The notes: generated from the sequence alone by a model not told the origin. 64,000 nt of DNA from Pseudomonas sp. Irchel s3b2 (GCF_900187445.1 NZ_FYEB01000001.1:992001-1056000), one strand, 5' to 3'; shown: positions 1-7,698, counted from the stretch's first letter. A program made the numbers and translations.

Positions 1-41
1 ATTGGGTCGCTCCGTAGAATGCGCGCCACACCGAAAGTGAA

Positions 42-117
42 GGGTGATTAGCTCAGCTGGGAGAGCGTCTGCCTTACAAGCAGAATGTCGGCGGTTCGAT
101 CCCGTCATCACCCACCA
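42..117 (+). tRNA. tRNA-Val (anticodon TAC), copy 1
   Basis: Seventy-six bases fold as a full cloverleaf: acceptor GGGTGAT pairs with ATCACCC before an encoded CCA. The anticodon loop CTTACAA gives TAC, reading valine codons. A TAGAAT -10 element lies at 15-20; the -35 falls outside the window. Confidence 0.97.
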
Positions 118-135
118 TTCGCTTTAGTGTTACGC

Positions 136-212
136 GCAGCGGTAGTTCAGTCGGTTAGAATACCGGCCTGTCACGCCGGGGGTCGCGGGTTCGAGTCCCG
201 TCCGCTGCGCCA
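136..212 (+). tRNA. tRNA-Asp (anticodon GTC), copy 1
   Basis: Seventy-seven bases with acceptor GCAGCGG/CCGCTGC, discriminator G and encoded CCA. The anticodon loop carries GTC for aspartate. It follows tRNA-Val by 18 bases and is probably cotranscribed with it. Confidence 0.97.
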
Positions 213-252
213 TATTCGGTAACCTGGAACGCTGAACGCCAGGTCACCACGG

Positions 253-279
253 AAAAGCCCGCTTAGGCGGGCTTTTTTC
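253..279 (+). terminator. Terminator after first tRNA pair
   Basis: The hairpin AGCCCGC-TTAG-GCGGGCT is followed by a T run, a classic intrinsic terminator 40 bases after tRNA-Asp copy 1. Confidence 0.85.
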
Positions 280-359
280 TGCCTCAAGTTTCACTGTTGT
301 TCCTGTGGGTTGCATCGTTTCACCGGTTTTTAGATTTTTTGAAAAAAACTTCAAATAAA

Positions 360-389
360 TCAACACTTTATAAAAACCTGTGGCATAAT
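360..389 (+). promoter_or_regulatory. Promoter of second tRNA pair
   Basis: TCAACA (360-365) and CATAAT (384-389) are spaced by 18 bases in an AT-rich stretch, followed by a GC-rich discriminator 22 bases before tRNA-Val copy 2. This suggests the second copy is independently transcribed. Confidence 0.55.
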
Positions 390-410
390 GCGCCCCGCAA
401 CGAAGGTAAA

Positions 411-486
411 GGGTGATTAGCTCAGCTGGGAGAGCGTCTGCCTTACAAGCAGAATGTCGGCGGTTCGATCCCGTCATCACCCACCA
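411..486 (+). tRNA. tRNA-Val (anticodon TAC), copy 2
   Basis: Identical in sequence to the copy 369 bases upstream, with the same TAC anticodon and encoded CCA. Confidence 0.97.
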
Positions 487-505
487 TTTACTTTCAACGC
501 TACGC

Positions 506-582
506 GCAGCGGTAGTTCAGTCGGTTAGAATACCGGCCTGTCACGCCGGGGGTCGCGGGTTCGAGTCCCGTCCGCTGCGCCA
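506..582 (+). tRNA. tRNA-Asp (anticodon GTC), copy 2
   Basis: Identical to copy 1, including 3' flanking bases up to the terminator, so the whole Val-Asp-terminator unit has been duplicated. Confidence 0.97.
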
Positions 583-621
583 TATTCGGTAACCTGGAAC
601 ACTGAACGCCAGGTCACCACA

Positions 622-646
622 GAAAGCCCGCTTAATGCGGGCTTTC
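622..646 (+). terminator. Terminator after second tRNA pair
   Basis: GAAAGCCCGC-TTAAT-GCGGGCTTTC hairpin in the same position as the first terminator, but with different loop and stem bases and a shorter T run. Confidence 0.7.
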
Positions 647-704
647 TGCTGTCTGGGATTTGACTTTGTGCTGGTCTTCCACTGAAAAAGCGACCTGTTC
701 GGGT

Positions 705-760
705 TGTAGGAGCCAGGCTTGCCGGCGAAGGCGTCCTTAAGAGCGCCTTCGCCGGCAAGT
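705..760. repeat. REP-type inverted repeat (GCCGGC variant)
   Basis: TGTAGGAGCCAGGCTTGCC begins an imperfect hairpin closed by CGCCTTCGCCGGCAAG. It belongs to the TAGGAGC...TTGCC..GCGAA family found throughout the window. Confidence 0.75.
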
Positions 761-797
761 CGAATCGCCGCACCGCTGTCTCCTAGATCTACCTTGC

Positions 798-1934
798 CTA
801 TTGTTCAGCGTTGCGACTGTGTCGGTAGTCGCTGACAGCTTCGTAAACGGCTTTGCGCAACCGGTTGATCCCGCCAATCGGCCTATGAGCTTCAAGGCCG
901 AACCATGGGTTGAACGACTGATTGTCACATTGCAGGTTCAGCGCCGGGGTGTCGAAGTCCTGAGCAGGCAGATTGATCCTGGCCACGGTTTCGAAGGGCG
1001 CATCGCTTTCGCTCCACTCGATACTGGTGTCTTCGATCGGCATGTACTTGCCTGCATCTTGGCGCTGGATCTGCAAGACGAAACACGCCGGCACTCGATC
1101 GGTCGACAACTGCTGGTTCAGCGCGCTGCGCAGGAAGTTCGGCAGGTTTTCATTTTGCGTGGGAAGCACGTAGGCCGGGCAGCTATCAGGATCCGGCATC
1201 ACCCGGAATTTGGCGTTGGCTTCACCAAACTTGTACGGCGATACCGAAAAGTAGGTGGTCTGCGTCGGGCTTGCCGGGGCAGGGGAAAGCGTCGCCAGCG
1301 CAATAAACAGATGGCGAACCTGCCAGGTGCGCGGGTCCCAACCCGGGAAGAACGCCATCACCTTTTTGCCATCAGCCTGAGCGGCCACATTCTGACGATA
1401 CTCGGCGACATCGCTGACAAAGAAGTTCGGATGGTTGAACATCACGAAATCCTGTTCGCTGCGCCCTTGTCGGTCTCTCAGCAGCTGTTTACCAGGCACA
1501 TCGAGCAGTTTGATCGCCATGCCCCGGGCATCGCGGATGCTGTCGAACTGCGGATATGCATTGCCATTGGACAGCCGCATTGTCGCCTGCCAGGTTTTGC
1601 CGGGTTCGCTGAACACGCCTTGACGTAACTCCGCCGCCAGATCCGGCAGCACCTGAACCTCGGCCTTCACGCAGCCATGAGCCTTGGCATGGGCATCGCG
1701 CAGGTAGCGGGTACTTTCACGGTGTTGATCGACGATACGCACGGCGGTCTGGATGATGTCCTGGGTCATTGCCGCTTCGCCTTCCGGAATCAGCTCTTCA
1801 GCCGATACCGGGCCGCGATGCTGCCAGGCGGACCAGGCCATGACCAGCGCCCAGCCGAGCAAACCCAGACCCAGCAACCACAGCAGGGTTTTGCCAAGAA
1901 AGGCGCCCAGGCGCAACCAGAGAGTGATCAGCAT
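798..1934 (-). CDS. Membrane-anchored catalase-family protein
   Basis: A 378-residue protein of the catalase superfamily, SrpA/monofunctional-catalase-like but shorter than a true KatE or KatA (about 480 or more residues). One N-terminal hydrophobic segment (about residues 12-34) should anchor it facing the periplasm. The central stretch FSEPGKTWQATMRLSNGN and the FDSIRDARGMAIKLLDVPG segment are typical of catalase-fold proteins that bind heme. It starts 3 bases after the stop of the diheme cytochrome gene on the same strand, so the two are almost certainly cotranscribed, suggesting a shared periplasmic peroxide or oxygenase chemistry. Catalase activity itself is not certain for this short class. 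Confidence 0.85.
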   Translation of the reverse strand: MLITLWLRLGAFLGKTLLWLLGLGLLGWALVMAWSAWQHRGPVSAEELIPEGEAAMTQDIIQTAVRIVDQHRESTRYLRDAHAKAHGCVKAEVQVLPDLAAELRQGVFSEPGKTWQATMRLSNGNAYPQFDSIRDARGMAIKLLDVPGKQLLRDRQGRSEQDFVMFNHPNFFVSDVAEYRQNVAAQADGKKVMAFFPGWDPRTWQVRHLFIALATLSPAPASPTQTTYFSVSPYKFGEANAKFRVMPDPDSCPAYVLPTQNENLPNFLRSALNQQLSTDRVPACFVLQIQRQDAGKYMPIEDTSIEWSESDAPFETVARINLPAQDFDTPALNLQCDNQSFNPWFGLEAHRPIGGINRLRKAVYEAVSDYRHSRNAEQ

Positions 1935-1937
1935 GGG

Positions 1938-3779
1938 TCAATCCTTTTGACTGAGACGGCGGTCTGGCAATTGCGACTCGAGCGGGCCGCCCAGCACTTT
2001 CAGGTATTCCAGCAGCGCCCAGCGTTCCTCCGGTTGCAGCAGGCGACCGATCACGCCATTCCCGCGCTCGCCTGCACGGAACTCGTGACCTCTGTTGTGA
2101 TTGCCGGTGATCCGCGTGTCGAACACAAAACCATTGGTGAAGGCTTCGGTGCGATACCCCAAATGCTTGGGGTCGTATTCGAAGGTGCCTTTGTAGAATG
2201 TGGTCGCGCGTTCATCCTGGGGCGAGAGCAGTTGATAGATGCTCGGTACTGAACCGTTGTGCAAAAACGGCGGCGTAGCCCAGACGCCCGCCAGTGGTCG
2301 GGCCTTGTAGCTGCGTAATTCCTGAACCCCGATCGGCAGGCCGAATCCGTCCAGGTTCGGGCGCTCTGCGGGCGTTACATTGGCTTCGCGGTAGGCTTGG
2401 TTGCCCACGAAAGCAGTGACGTAAGCCAGTCCCTTGGCCACTGACAACTGGCTCAAATCCAATGGTTCTGTGGGTTTTGGATGCAGTTGTACGTCCAGTT
2501 GCGCAAGCTCTGCCGGATCCCACTGCAAGGCCGTCAGGTCGAAGCGATGGTCGGCAATGTTGTTGGCGGCGCCGGGGTCTGTGCCAACCACCTCCACAGG
2601 CAGCAATTTCAGATGTTGCACCGGTCTGCCGTCGCTTTGTGTGACGCGAGGTACGTGGCATCCGGCGCAGTTTTCAGCGAACAGTTCGCGGCCTTTTGCG
2701 GCCATGGGCTTGTCGATGTTGCCCAACAGGGCCTCCGGCCAGGCAGGCGGTTTGAGTCGTTGCAGCGTTTCTTCGATCCGGTGCAGATCGCGCACCCTGA
2801 CGCTGGACGGGTAGCGGTCGTCGCCCTTGAGCGGCTGCCCGCTGCTGTCGAAGAAATTCAGCGTGGCGCCCACACCCAAGGCTTCACCGATATTACGGGC
2901 CATCGGTTGCTGCGCCGAACCGTTCCATTGCACCCAGTCGAAGGTCCACATCTCCCACAGTTGCGGGTAGTCCACCGGAGCATTGGCCACGCGGTAGTTG
3001 GCGGGTGAAATCGCGTCGCCGAAGCTGGCGTTGGCAATACGCCCGAAGGCGTCAGTACGACCAGGGCCTTCTTCGGTGGGGTAGAGGCCGCGATGGGTGT
3101 CGTTCCAGGCCACTTTCAAGAAGGTATCGAGGGAGACTTTGAAGTCTTTGCGCAACTGTTGATGCCGGGCATCGTAGTCCTGTCCCAGAACGTTTCGTGC
3201 GAAACGTTCGAACTTCCAGGGGTTGTAGTAAGTCGAGGTCAGACTGGCGACCAGTGCTTGTCCGAAACTGCCGCCTCGCAGCGTAGGAACGCTGGACGGC
3301 AACACATGCTGTGCCGAACCGCCGTCGATGCGCACGGCCTGGCCATTGAATCGCAATTCGCCGGTGTGGCAGGCGGCACAAGTGATGTCCAGAAACTCGT
3401 CCTGACTGCCGGGACTTTGATGACGGGCAAAGCCGACGGGCAGGTTACCAGGGTTGTTCGGCGTGGCTTTCTGGCTTGGGTCGATCAGAAAACCAAAGCG
3501 TGCGAGGTATTCAGGAGCGGCGAATCGTTTTTGCGAAAAGGGCAGTTCCAGGGCGTTGAACCAGTCATAGCGCAAGCCTTTGACCTGGGTACCCTGAGGC
3601 GTGAAGTAGTAAGCCTGTCGGTCGGCGGCGCTCCATTGCTCCAGGTAATTCACCTGTTGCGCCGGTGACCAGGCCGGCAATTTCGGGTTGGCAACGTAGT
3701 ACAGCACCACGGCAAGGGACAGCCCCAGCAGTACAGCGATCAGAATCAGCAAGCGGAATATGAGGCGCAAGATAAACAT
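1938..3779 (-). CDS. Diheme cytochrome c peroxidase / RoxA-like protein
   Basis: A 613-residue exported protein with an N-terminal hydrophobic anchor (about residues 5-28) and two c-type heme sites, CAACH at 134-138 and CAGCH at 371-375. The length and heme spacing resemble the RoxA-like branch of diheme cytochromes (rubber oxygenase relatives) more than the roughly 340-residue CcpA peroxidases. It is the first gene of a two-gene unit with the catalase-family gene. Its substrate cannot be read from the sequence; peroxide reduction and an oxygenase-type reaction are both possible. Confidence 0.8.
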   Translation of the reverse strand: MFILRLIFRLLILIAVLLGLSLAVVLYYVANPKLPAWSPAQQVNYLEQWSAADRQAYYFTPQGTQVKGLRYDWFNALELPFSQKRFAAPEYLARFGFLIDPSQKATPNNPGNLPVGFARHQSPGSQDEFLDITCAACHTGELRFNGQAVRIDGGSAQHVLPSSVPTLRGGSFGQALVASLTSTYYNPWKFERFARNVLGQDYDARHQQLRKDFKVSLDTFLKVAWNDTHRGLYPTEEGPGRTDAFGRIANASFGDAISPANYRVANAPVDYPQLWEMWTFDWVQWNGSAQQPMARNIGEALGVGATLNFFDSSGQPLKGDDRYPSSVRVRDLHRIEETLQRLKPPAWPEALLGNIDKPMAAKGRELFAENCAGCHVPRVTQSDGRPVQHLKLLPVEVVGTDPGAANNIADHRFDLTALQWDPAELAQLDVQLHPKPTEPLDLSQLSVAKGLAYVTAFVGNQAYREANVTPAERPNLDGFGLPIGVQELRSYKARPLAGVWATPPFLHNGSVPSIYQLLSPQDERATTFYKGTFEYDPKHLGYRTEAFTNGFVFDTRITGNHNRGHEFRAGERGNGVIGRLLQPEERWALLEYLKVLGGPLESQLPDRRLSQKD

Positions 3780-4039
3780 CCTTGTCAGTTTGTAGCTGTC
3801 TTATGCCTCAGCTGGCGAGGTGCGGCAAGAGGCCATTACGCCGGAGGCTGTGGGAACCTGCATCCGACGCTGTAAGAGCCAGATGACAGAAGCTTCATCC
3901 TTCTAATCCCGAAATGCGTTTAAACACCTGAACTTATCAGACGTTTCCTGCTCTCATGCCGGTAGCCATTGGTCGTGGCCGCCTGATAAGCTCGCGGCTT
4001 TACTCGATTGCCCTTTAGGCGCATGAACAAGGAAATAGC

Positions 4040-4753
4040 ATGAAACAGCATCGGTTGGCGGCGGCGGTGGCCCTGGTTGGCCTGGTACTTGCGGGTTGTG
4101 ATTCGCAGACCAGCGTAGAGCTGAAAACCCCGGCGCAAAAAGCTTCCTACGGCATTGGCCTGAACATGGGCAAAAGCCTGGCTCAAGAAGGCATGGATGA
4201 CCTGGATTCCAAAGCCGTAGCCCAAGGCATCGAAGATGCCGTCGGCAAGAAAGAACAGAAGCTGAAGGATGAGGAACTGGTTGAAGCCTTCGCAGCATTG
4301 CAGAAGCGTGCTGAAGAACGTTTGGCCAAGATGAGCGAAGAGTCGGCCGCTGCCGGCAAGAAATTCCTCGAAGAGAACGGCAAGAAAGCGGGTGTCATCA
4401 CCACGGCTTCCGGTCTGCAATACGAAGTGGTCAAGAAGGCTGATGGCGCACAGCCCAAGCCGACCGACGTGGTGACTGTTCACTACACCGGTAAACTGAC
4501 CAACGGCACCGTTTTCGACAGTTCCGTCGAGCGCGGCAGCCCGATCGATCTGCCGGTCAGCGGTGTGATTCCGGGTTGGGTCGAAGGCCTGCAACTGATG
4601 CACGTTGGCGAGAAGTACAAACTGTACATCCCTAGCGAACTGGCTTACGGCGCCCAGAGCCCAAGCCCGGCGATCCCAGCCAACTCGGTGCTGGTATTCG
4701 ACCTGGAGCTGCTGGGCATCAAGGATCCAGCAAAACAAGACGCTCCCCAGTAA
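4040..4753 (+). CDS. FKBP-type peptidyl-prolyl isomerase lipoprotein
   Basis: A 237-residue Mip/FklB-like protein. The N-terminus is a lipoprotein signal with lipobox LAGC (Cys about 20). An all-helical FKBP N-terminal dimerisation region follows (about 30-115), then a PPIase domain (about 125-230) with VHYTGKLTNGTVFDSS, the IPGWVEGLQLM loop and the LAYGAQ motif. It should catalyse proline cis-trans isomerisation of exported proteins while tethered to a membrane. The gene stands alone, divergent from the cytochrome gene, and is followed by a hairpin. Confidence 0.93.
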   Translation: MKQHRLAAAVALVGLVLAGCDSQTSVELKTPAQKASYGIGLNMGKSLAQEGMDDLDSKAVAQGIEDAVGKKEQKLKDEELVEAFAALQKRAEERLAKMSEESAAAGKKFLEENGKKAGVITTASGLQYEVVKKADGAQPKPTDVVTVHYTGKLTNGTVFDSSVERGSPIDLPVSGVIPGWVEGLQLMHVGEKYKLYIPSELAYGAQSPSPAIPANSVLVFDLELLGIKDPAKQDAPQ

Positions 4754-4769
4754 TTCGCGTCTGCTCTGA

Positions 4770-4801
4770 CAACAACGCCTCGCTTATGCGGGGCGTTGTT
4801 G
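4770..4801 (+). terminator. Hairpin after the FKBP gene
   Basis: CAACAACGCC is mirrored by GGCGTTGTTG around a short loop 16 bases after the stop. The T run is poor, so termination is likely but not certain. A weaker CCAAG/CTTGG hairpin with T7 follows at 4895-4923. Confidence 0.6.
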
Positions 4802-5004
4802 CATCTGACGTTCAGTGGAGTTAAACAAAGCGAACGGATGCGGTACGCTGAAGTCATAGCCAGTGAAGGCGCTCGAGCTAGACGGGCCAGAACGCCAAGT
4901 CAATGAAATCTTGGGGTTTTTTTATGTGAGTAAAAAACGCCCGATCTGAGTCAGGCCCTTATGAAACGGGGCTTTCAGCGATGAAATGCAGCTCTGTTCA
5001 CAAG

Positions 5005-5029
5005 GTTATCCACAATTTGTGTGGATAAC
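5005..5029. promoter_or_regulatory. Palindromic pair of DnaA boxes
   Basis: GTTATCCACA (5005-5014) and its exact reverse complement TGTGGATAAC (5020-5029) flank a 5-base spacer. Each holds a perfect TTATCCACA DnaA box (5006-5014 on plus, 5020-5028 on minus). The site ends 8 bases before the Shine-Dalgarno of the YkvA-like gene. The match is seen directly; binding by DnaA is inferred. Confidence 0.6.
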
Positions 5030-5048
5030 ATTTCAGCGGGAGGAACAA

Positions 5049-5504
5049 ATGAAAACGCCCTGGAATTTCGCTCGTTTCCTGCCTCTGGCCGGACGCCTGC
5101 TCGCCCGTGGTCGTTTGCCGACCCTGCTGTTCGCGGTTGCCAGCAAAGGTGCCAGCCAGGGTAATCGTCTGGGTAAGCTCAAAGACGATCTGCGCCTGTT
5201 ACAGGCACTCTGCCTCGCTTACTGGCGTGGCGAATACCGGGCCATCAGCCCGAAAGCACTGGTGTCGGTGGTAGCCGGACTTATGTACTTCCTGAGCCCG
5301 GTGGATGCCATCCCGGATTTCATCCCGGTATTCGGCATGCTCGACGACATTGCCGTGCTGGCCTGGTTGATGAAAGTCCTCGATGACGAGCTCAACGCCT
5401 TCCGCGCCTGGCGCAAGCGCCAGCTGCCGGAGAAGCTCGCGGTGGTCGAACGCCTGCCCGATACCCCGGAACAATTGCAGCTTCAGGGCCCGAAAAAAAA
5501 CTGA
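5049..5504 (+). CDS. YkvA family (DUF1232) small membrane protein
   Basis: A 151-residue protein of the YkvA/DUF1232 family. The conserved core YRAISPKALVSVVAGLMYFLSPVDAIPDFIPVFGMLDD lies at about residues 62-102, with a hydrophobic hairpin around LMYFLSP. The start was placed at 5049 because GGGAGGA lies 6 bases upstream; an in-frame extension to 4986 would run through the DnaA-box palindrome and has no ribosome site. The biochemical role of this family is unknown. The odd feature is the twin DnaA-box palindrome directly before the gene. Confidence 0.85.
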   Translation: MKTPWNFARFLPLAGRLLARGRLPTLLFAVASKGASQGNRLGKLKDDLRLLQALCLAYWRGEYRAISPKALVSVVAGLMYFLSPVDAIPDFIPVFGMLDDIAVLAWLMKVLDDELNAFRAWRKRQLPEKLAVVERLPDTPEQLQLQGPKKN

Positions 5505-5619
5505 GCCAATTCAGAATCCTCCATATATTCATACCCCCCCGCGACCTTGGCCGCTGTTAGGATTACACTTCTAAGGAAAAGCGCCGACTCGCTAAGTGTC
5601 GTTGTCCTACGGGGTAGTC

Positions 5620-5961
5620 ATGGATATTCAGATAATTACACGCGAAGGCGAACCCGAATATGCGGTTCTGCCATGGGCTCAGTATCAGGCTCTACTGAAA
5701 GCAGCAGGCATCAAGCAACAACCACCGCGTGACGCCATAATGCCTCCCGCGGCGGCACCAGATCAGATTCTTCCGGGTCTGGATCAACTACGCAATTTGC
5801 GCGAAGGGAAGGGCATCGCCATTGAGGCGCTCGCCCGCACGGTAGGCATCAGCCCGTCATATCTCGCCTTGATCGAAAGCGGTGAGCGTCAACCCGACGC
5901 TGCTATTCGCCGCAGCCTCGCCTGGGAATTGACGGTGCCAGGATGGAGGGATGAATCGTGA
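5620..5961 (+). CDS. HTH (XRE-type) transcriptional regulator
   Basis: A 113-residue protein. The N-terminal part (EPEYAVLPWAQYQALL, about 10-26) resembles the dimerisation region of Phd/YefM-like antitoxins. A helix-turn-helix (about 55-97, LREGKGIAIEALARTVG then ISPSYLALIESGERQP) is of the Cro/C1 type. The start is ATG 5620 with GGGG 6 bases upstream, rather than the in-frame GTG 24 bases earlier. Its stop overlaps the GTG start of the next gene, so the two are translationally coupled. This is an antitoxin-like arrangement, but the downstream partner is not a recognised toxin. Confidence 0.8.
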   Translation: MDIQIITREGEPEYAVLPWAQYQALLKAAGIKQQPPRDAIMPPAAAPDQILPGLDQLRNLREGKGIAIEALARTVGISPSYLALIESGERQPDAAIRRSLAWELTVPGWRDES

Positions 5962-6329
5962 GCGTACGCATCAGTCGTCAACATTGGGATGGATTGTTGG
6001 GGGAGCTGGATCAGGCGCGTCGTCAGCGCCATCTTTTGACTTATCGGGCGTTGCTGGAGCGTTTGCAGCTACCCACGCCGGCCATGCAAACATTGACCGC
6101 AGCCCTTGAGCATCTGGCCGCGCTGGATGCCAGAGCCGAGCAGCCGTTGCGCAGCTCGTTGGTGATCAGCCAGGGCGCCAGCCGCTTGCCGCGCACCGGC
6201 TTCTTTGAATGTGTCGAGCGCCTCGGGCGCTTTTCCGGACCGTCCGATGGCGTGGCTGCCGCGTCCTGGCATGCCTCGGAGGTGGTACGAGTATTCGAAT
6301 ACGAGTACCCCGAGTCGGCGGAAGCCTGA
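5958..6329 (+). CDS. Hypothetical protein coupled to HTH gene
   Basis: A 123-residue soluble protein that I do not recognise. It begins with GTG overlapping the TGA of the HTH gene by 4 bases and stops directly against the GTG of the next gene. The N-terminal half is helical and rich in Arg/Leu (RRQRHLLTYRALLERLQLP); the C-terminal half is less regular and ends in an acidic EYEYPESAEA tail. The tight packing implies one transcript with the regulator. Confidence 0.7.
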   Translation: MSVRISRQHWDGLLGELDQARRQRHLLTYRALLERLQLPTPAMQTLTAALEHLAALDARAEQPLRSSLVISQGASRLPRTGFFECVERLGRFSGPSDGVAAASWHASEVVRVFEYEYPESAEA

Positions 6330-6737
6330 GTGTTTCTACGACTCAAGGCGCGGGTCAGTTACTGGCTGGCCCGCCGATTGTTCCACTGGTCATGGTTTGT
6401 ACGTCAGCCGCGAGGCTGGAGTTGGCTCGAGGGCCAGTTCGCCCGTATGGCGAACCTGGGTGATGTCGGCGCCCAGAGCTTCTACGGCCATATTCTGACC
6501 TTTCGCGGCGTCGGTCTTGGGGCTCGCGAGGAAGGTGTGCGATTACTGCGCCTGGCGGCTTTGGCAGGGGATGGGAAGGCGGCGTATCAGGTTGGCGTTA
6601 TCAGCCTGGCCGGAACGCCGAGCAAGGCGCCGGATCCGGTTGAAGCCGCGCGCTGGTGGGAAATGGCTGCGAAGGCCGGGCATCCGCTGGCTGAGATCAA
6701 ATTGAAAGAATTGGTGTCTCGTGGTTCGACGGATTAA
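6330..6737 (+). CDS. Sel1-like repeat protein
   Basis: A 135-residue protein with Sel1/TPR-like repeats: GDVGAQSFYGHIL (about 44-56), GDGKAAYQVGVISLAG (about 80-95) and AARWWEMAAKAGHPLAEIKL (about 105-124). Such helical repeats usually mediate protein contacts. The GTG start abuts the previous stop codon, so it is the third gene of the HTH operon. A strong terminator follows, closing the unit. Confidence 0.8.
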   Translation: MFLRLKARVSYWLARRLFHWSWFVRQPRGWSWLEGQFARMANLGDVGAQSFYGHILTFRGVGLGAREEGVRLLRLAALAGDGKAAYQVGVISLAGTPSKAPDPVEAARWWEMAAKAGHPLAEIKLKELVSRGSTD

Positions 6738-6760
6738 ATAATTATGTGTCTGACAAATTA

Positions 6761-6801
6761 ACGTGGCGAGAGGGCAACCTCTCGCCACGTTTGCGTTTTT
6801 T
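6761..6801 (+). terminator. Terminator of the HTH/Sel1 operon
   Basis: ACGTGGCGAGAGG and CCTCTCGCCACGT form a 13-base-pair stem around GCAA, followed within a few bases by a T6 run. Confidence 0.9.
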
Positions 6802-7020
6802 CCTGCTTGTTGATTAGTTGAGTGATCATTACCGAATCGCCCTACATCAACATCATCCTTTCCTGACTTCTTTCCTGATCGTTCCCCCGCAAAGTCTTGC
6901 GCGTTTATTGTCGGGCCGATCCATCGGAGATTTCCTTCAAGTTGTAGCGGTTTGCATGAACTGGTGCGCGATGCGCTCCATCGATAGTCTTGGGGTTGTC
7001 ACTGCAAATTCAGTGACAGG

Positions 7021-7217
7021 GCGTGGAAGCCCTTCTATCGTTAGGCGCATCAAGCGCCACCAGTTCGGCGTTTTTTATCGTCTGTGTTTTATGGTGGCTG
7101 TGCGCGGGGCGCTTTCGAGTGCGCCAGGTGCCTAACGTCCTGGTCTTCCACACCTGCGTACAGCCGCCACCTATTGCGTGGAAGTGATTTCTGGCGGCTC
7201 CAATCCATACGTTAGGA
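7021..7217 (+). promoter_or_regulatory. Structured leader with alternative pairings
   Basis: The 488-base gap 6738-7225 has no convincing gene but an unusual set of repeats. GTGGAAG occurs at 7023 and 7178 with its complement CTTCCAC at 7145. CGTTAGG occurs at 7039 and 7210 with CCTAACG at 7131. GGTGGCTGT at 7093 and TGGCGGCT at 7192 both face ACAGCCGCCACC at 7160. The middle strand (7130-7171) can therefore pair upstream or downstream, and the last arm lies just before the start at 7226. This looks like a cis-acting RNA leader; no named family is claimed. Confidence 0.4.
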
Positions 7218-7225
7218 ATCAAACA

Positions 7226-7554
7226 ATGACGGCAATTACCCCTGATCCACCCTACGAAAAACCAATTCCCCACCCCAAAAGCCGCTTCATGGCGCTCACC
7301 AGCAACTGCAACGACATGCCCACGCTGTCGATACCCACGCGCCACTCGATATTTTGACCGACGCTGCCAGCTACCGAATTCGTGCCGTCACCCAGGTGCT
7401 TGAGAACCTGTCCATGCGCGGCTCAGTCGAGTGTGATTCGACGATACTCAGCGACTTTGCCTTGCTCTGTGCCATTCCACTGCGCGATGGGTGCGATGTG
7501 CTGGATGTTATTGGGCGGCGGTTGCGGGCTCGGCCTTCGGGCGATGTCTCGTGA
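7226..7554 (+). pseudogene. Frameshifted small DUF3077-like gene
   Basis: The ATG at 7226 opens a frame beginning MTAITPDPP, the usual opening of small Pseudomonas proteins of the DUF3077/DUF6124 kind, but it stops after 43 codons. A second frame, open from 7246 to 7554, carries protein-like sequence (LDILTDAASYRIRAVTQVLE, then LLCAIPLRDGCDVLDVIGRR). Joining the frames within the A- and C-rich runs around 7255-7280 would give about 109 residues, a normal size for such proteins. A sequencing error, a real frameshift, or an intact 43-codon gene are all possible. The family assignment is tentative. Confidence 0.4.
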
Positions 7555-7592
7555 CGGATTAGTCCTGGAAATTTGCGGCGACTGAGCGGGCC

Positions 7593-7686
7593 TCTTCGCG
7601 GGCAAGCCTCGCTCCTACAGGTCTTGAGTCATTTGTGGGTATCGTGAATAACACAAAATCTGTAGGAGCGAGGCTTGCCCGCGAAG
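7593..7686. repeat. REPIN (paired TAGGAGCGAGGCTTGCCCGCGAA)
   Basis: CTTCGCGGGCAAGCCTCGCT at 7593 is the inverse of the copy at 7661-7686, with a 40-base spacer. Confidence 0.85.
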
Positions 7687-7698
7687 GCGTCAGATCAT

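Noticed and set aside
1..600. Integrated element at the tRNA genes
   Set aside because: Both tRNA pairs are intact and no integrase or direct repeat of a tRNA 3' end marks an insertion; duplication explains the repeats.
4986..5048. Longer YkvA-like protein starting upstream
   Set aside because: It would translate the DnaA-box palindrome and lacks a ribosome site; ATG 5049 has GGGAGGA.
7130..7217. Integron attC-like site (GCCTAAC ... GTTAGG)
   Set aside because: The core-like ends are present, but the arms do not fold symmetrically: 6 bases on one side face 25 on the other. No integrase or second site was found, so it is treated as an RNA leader.
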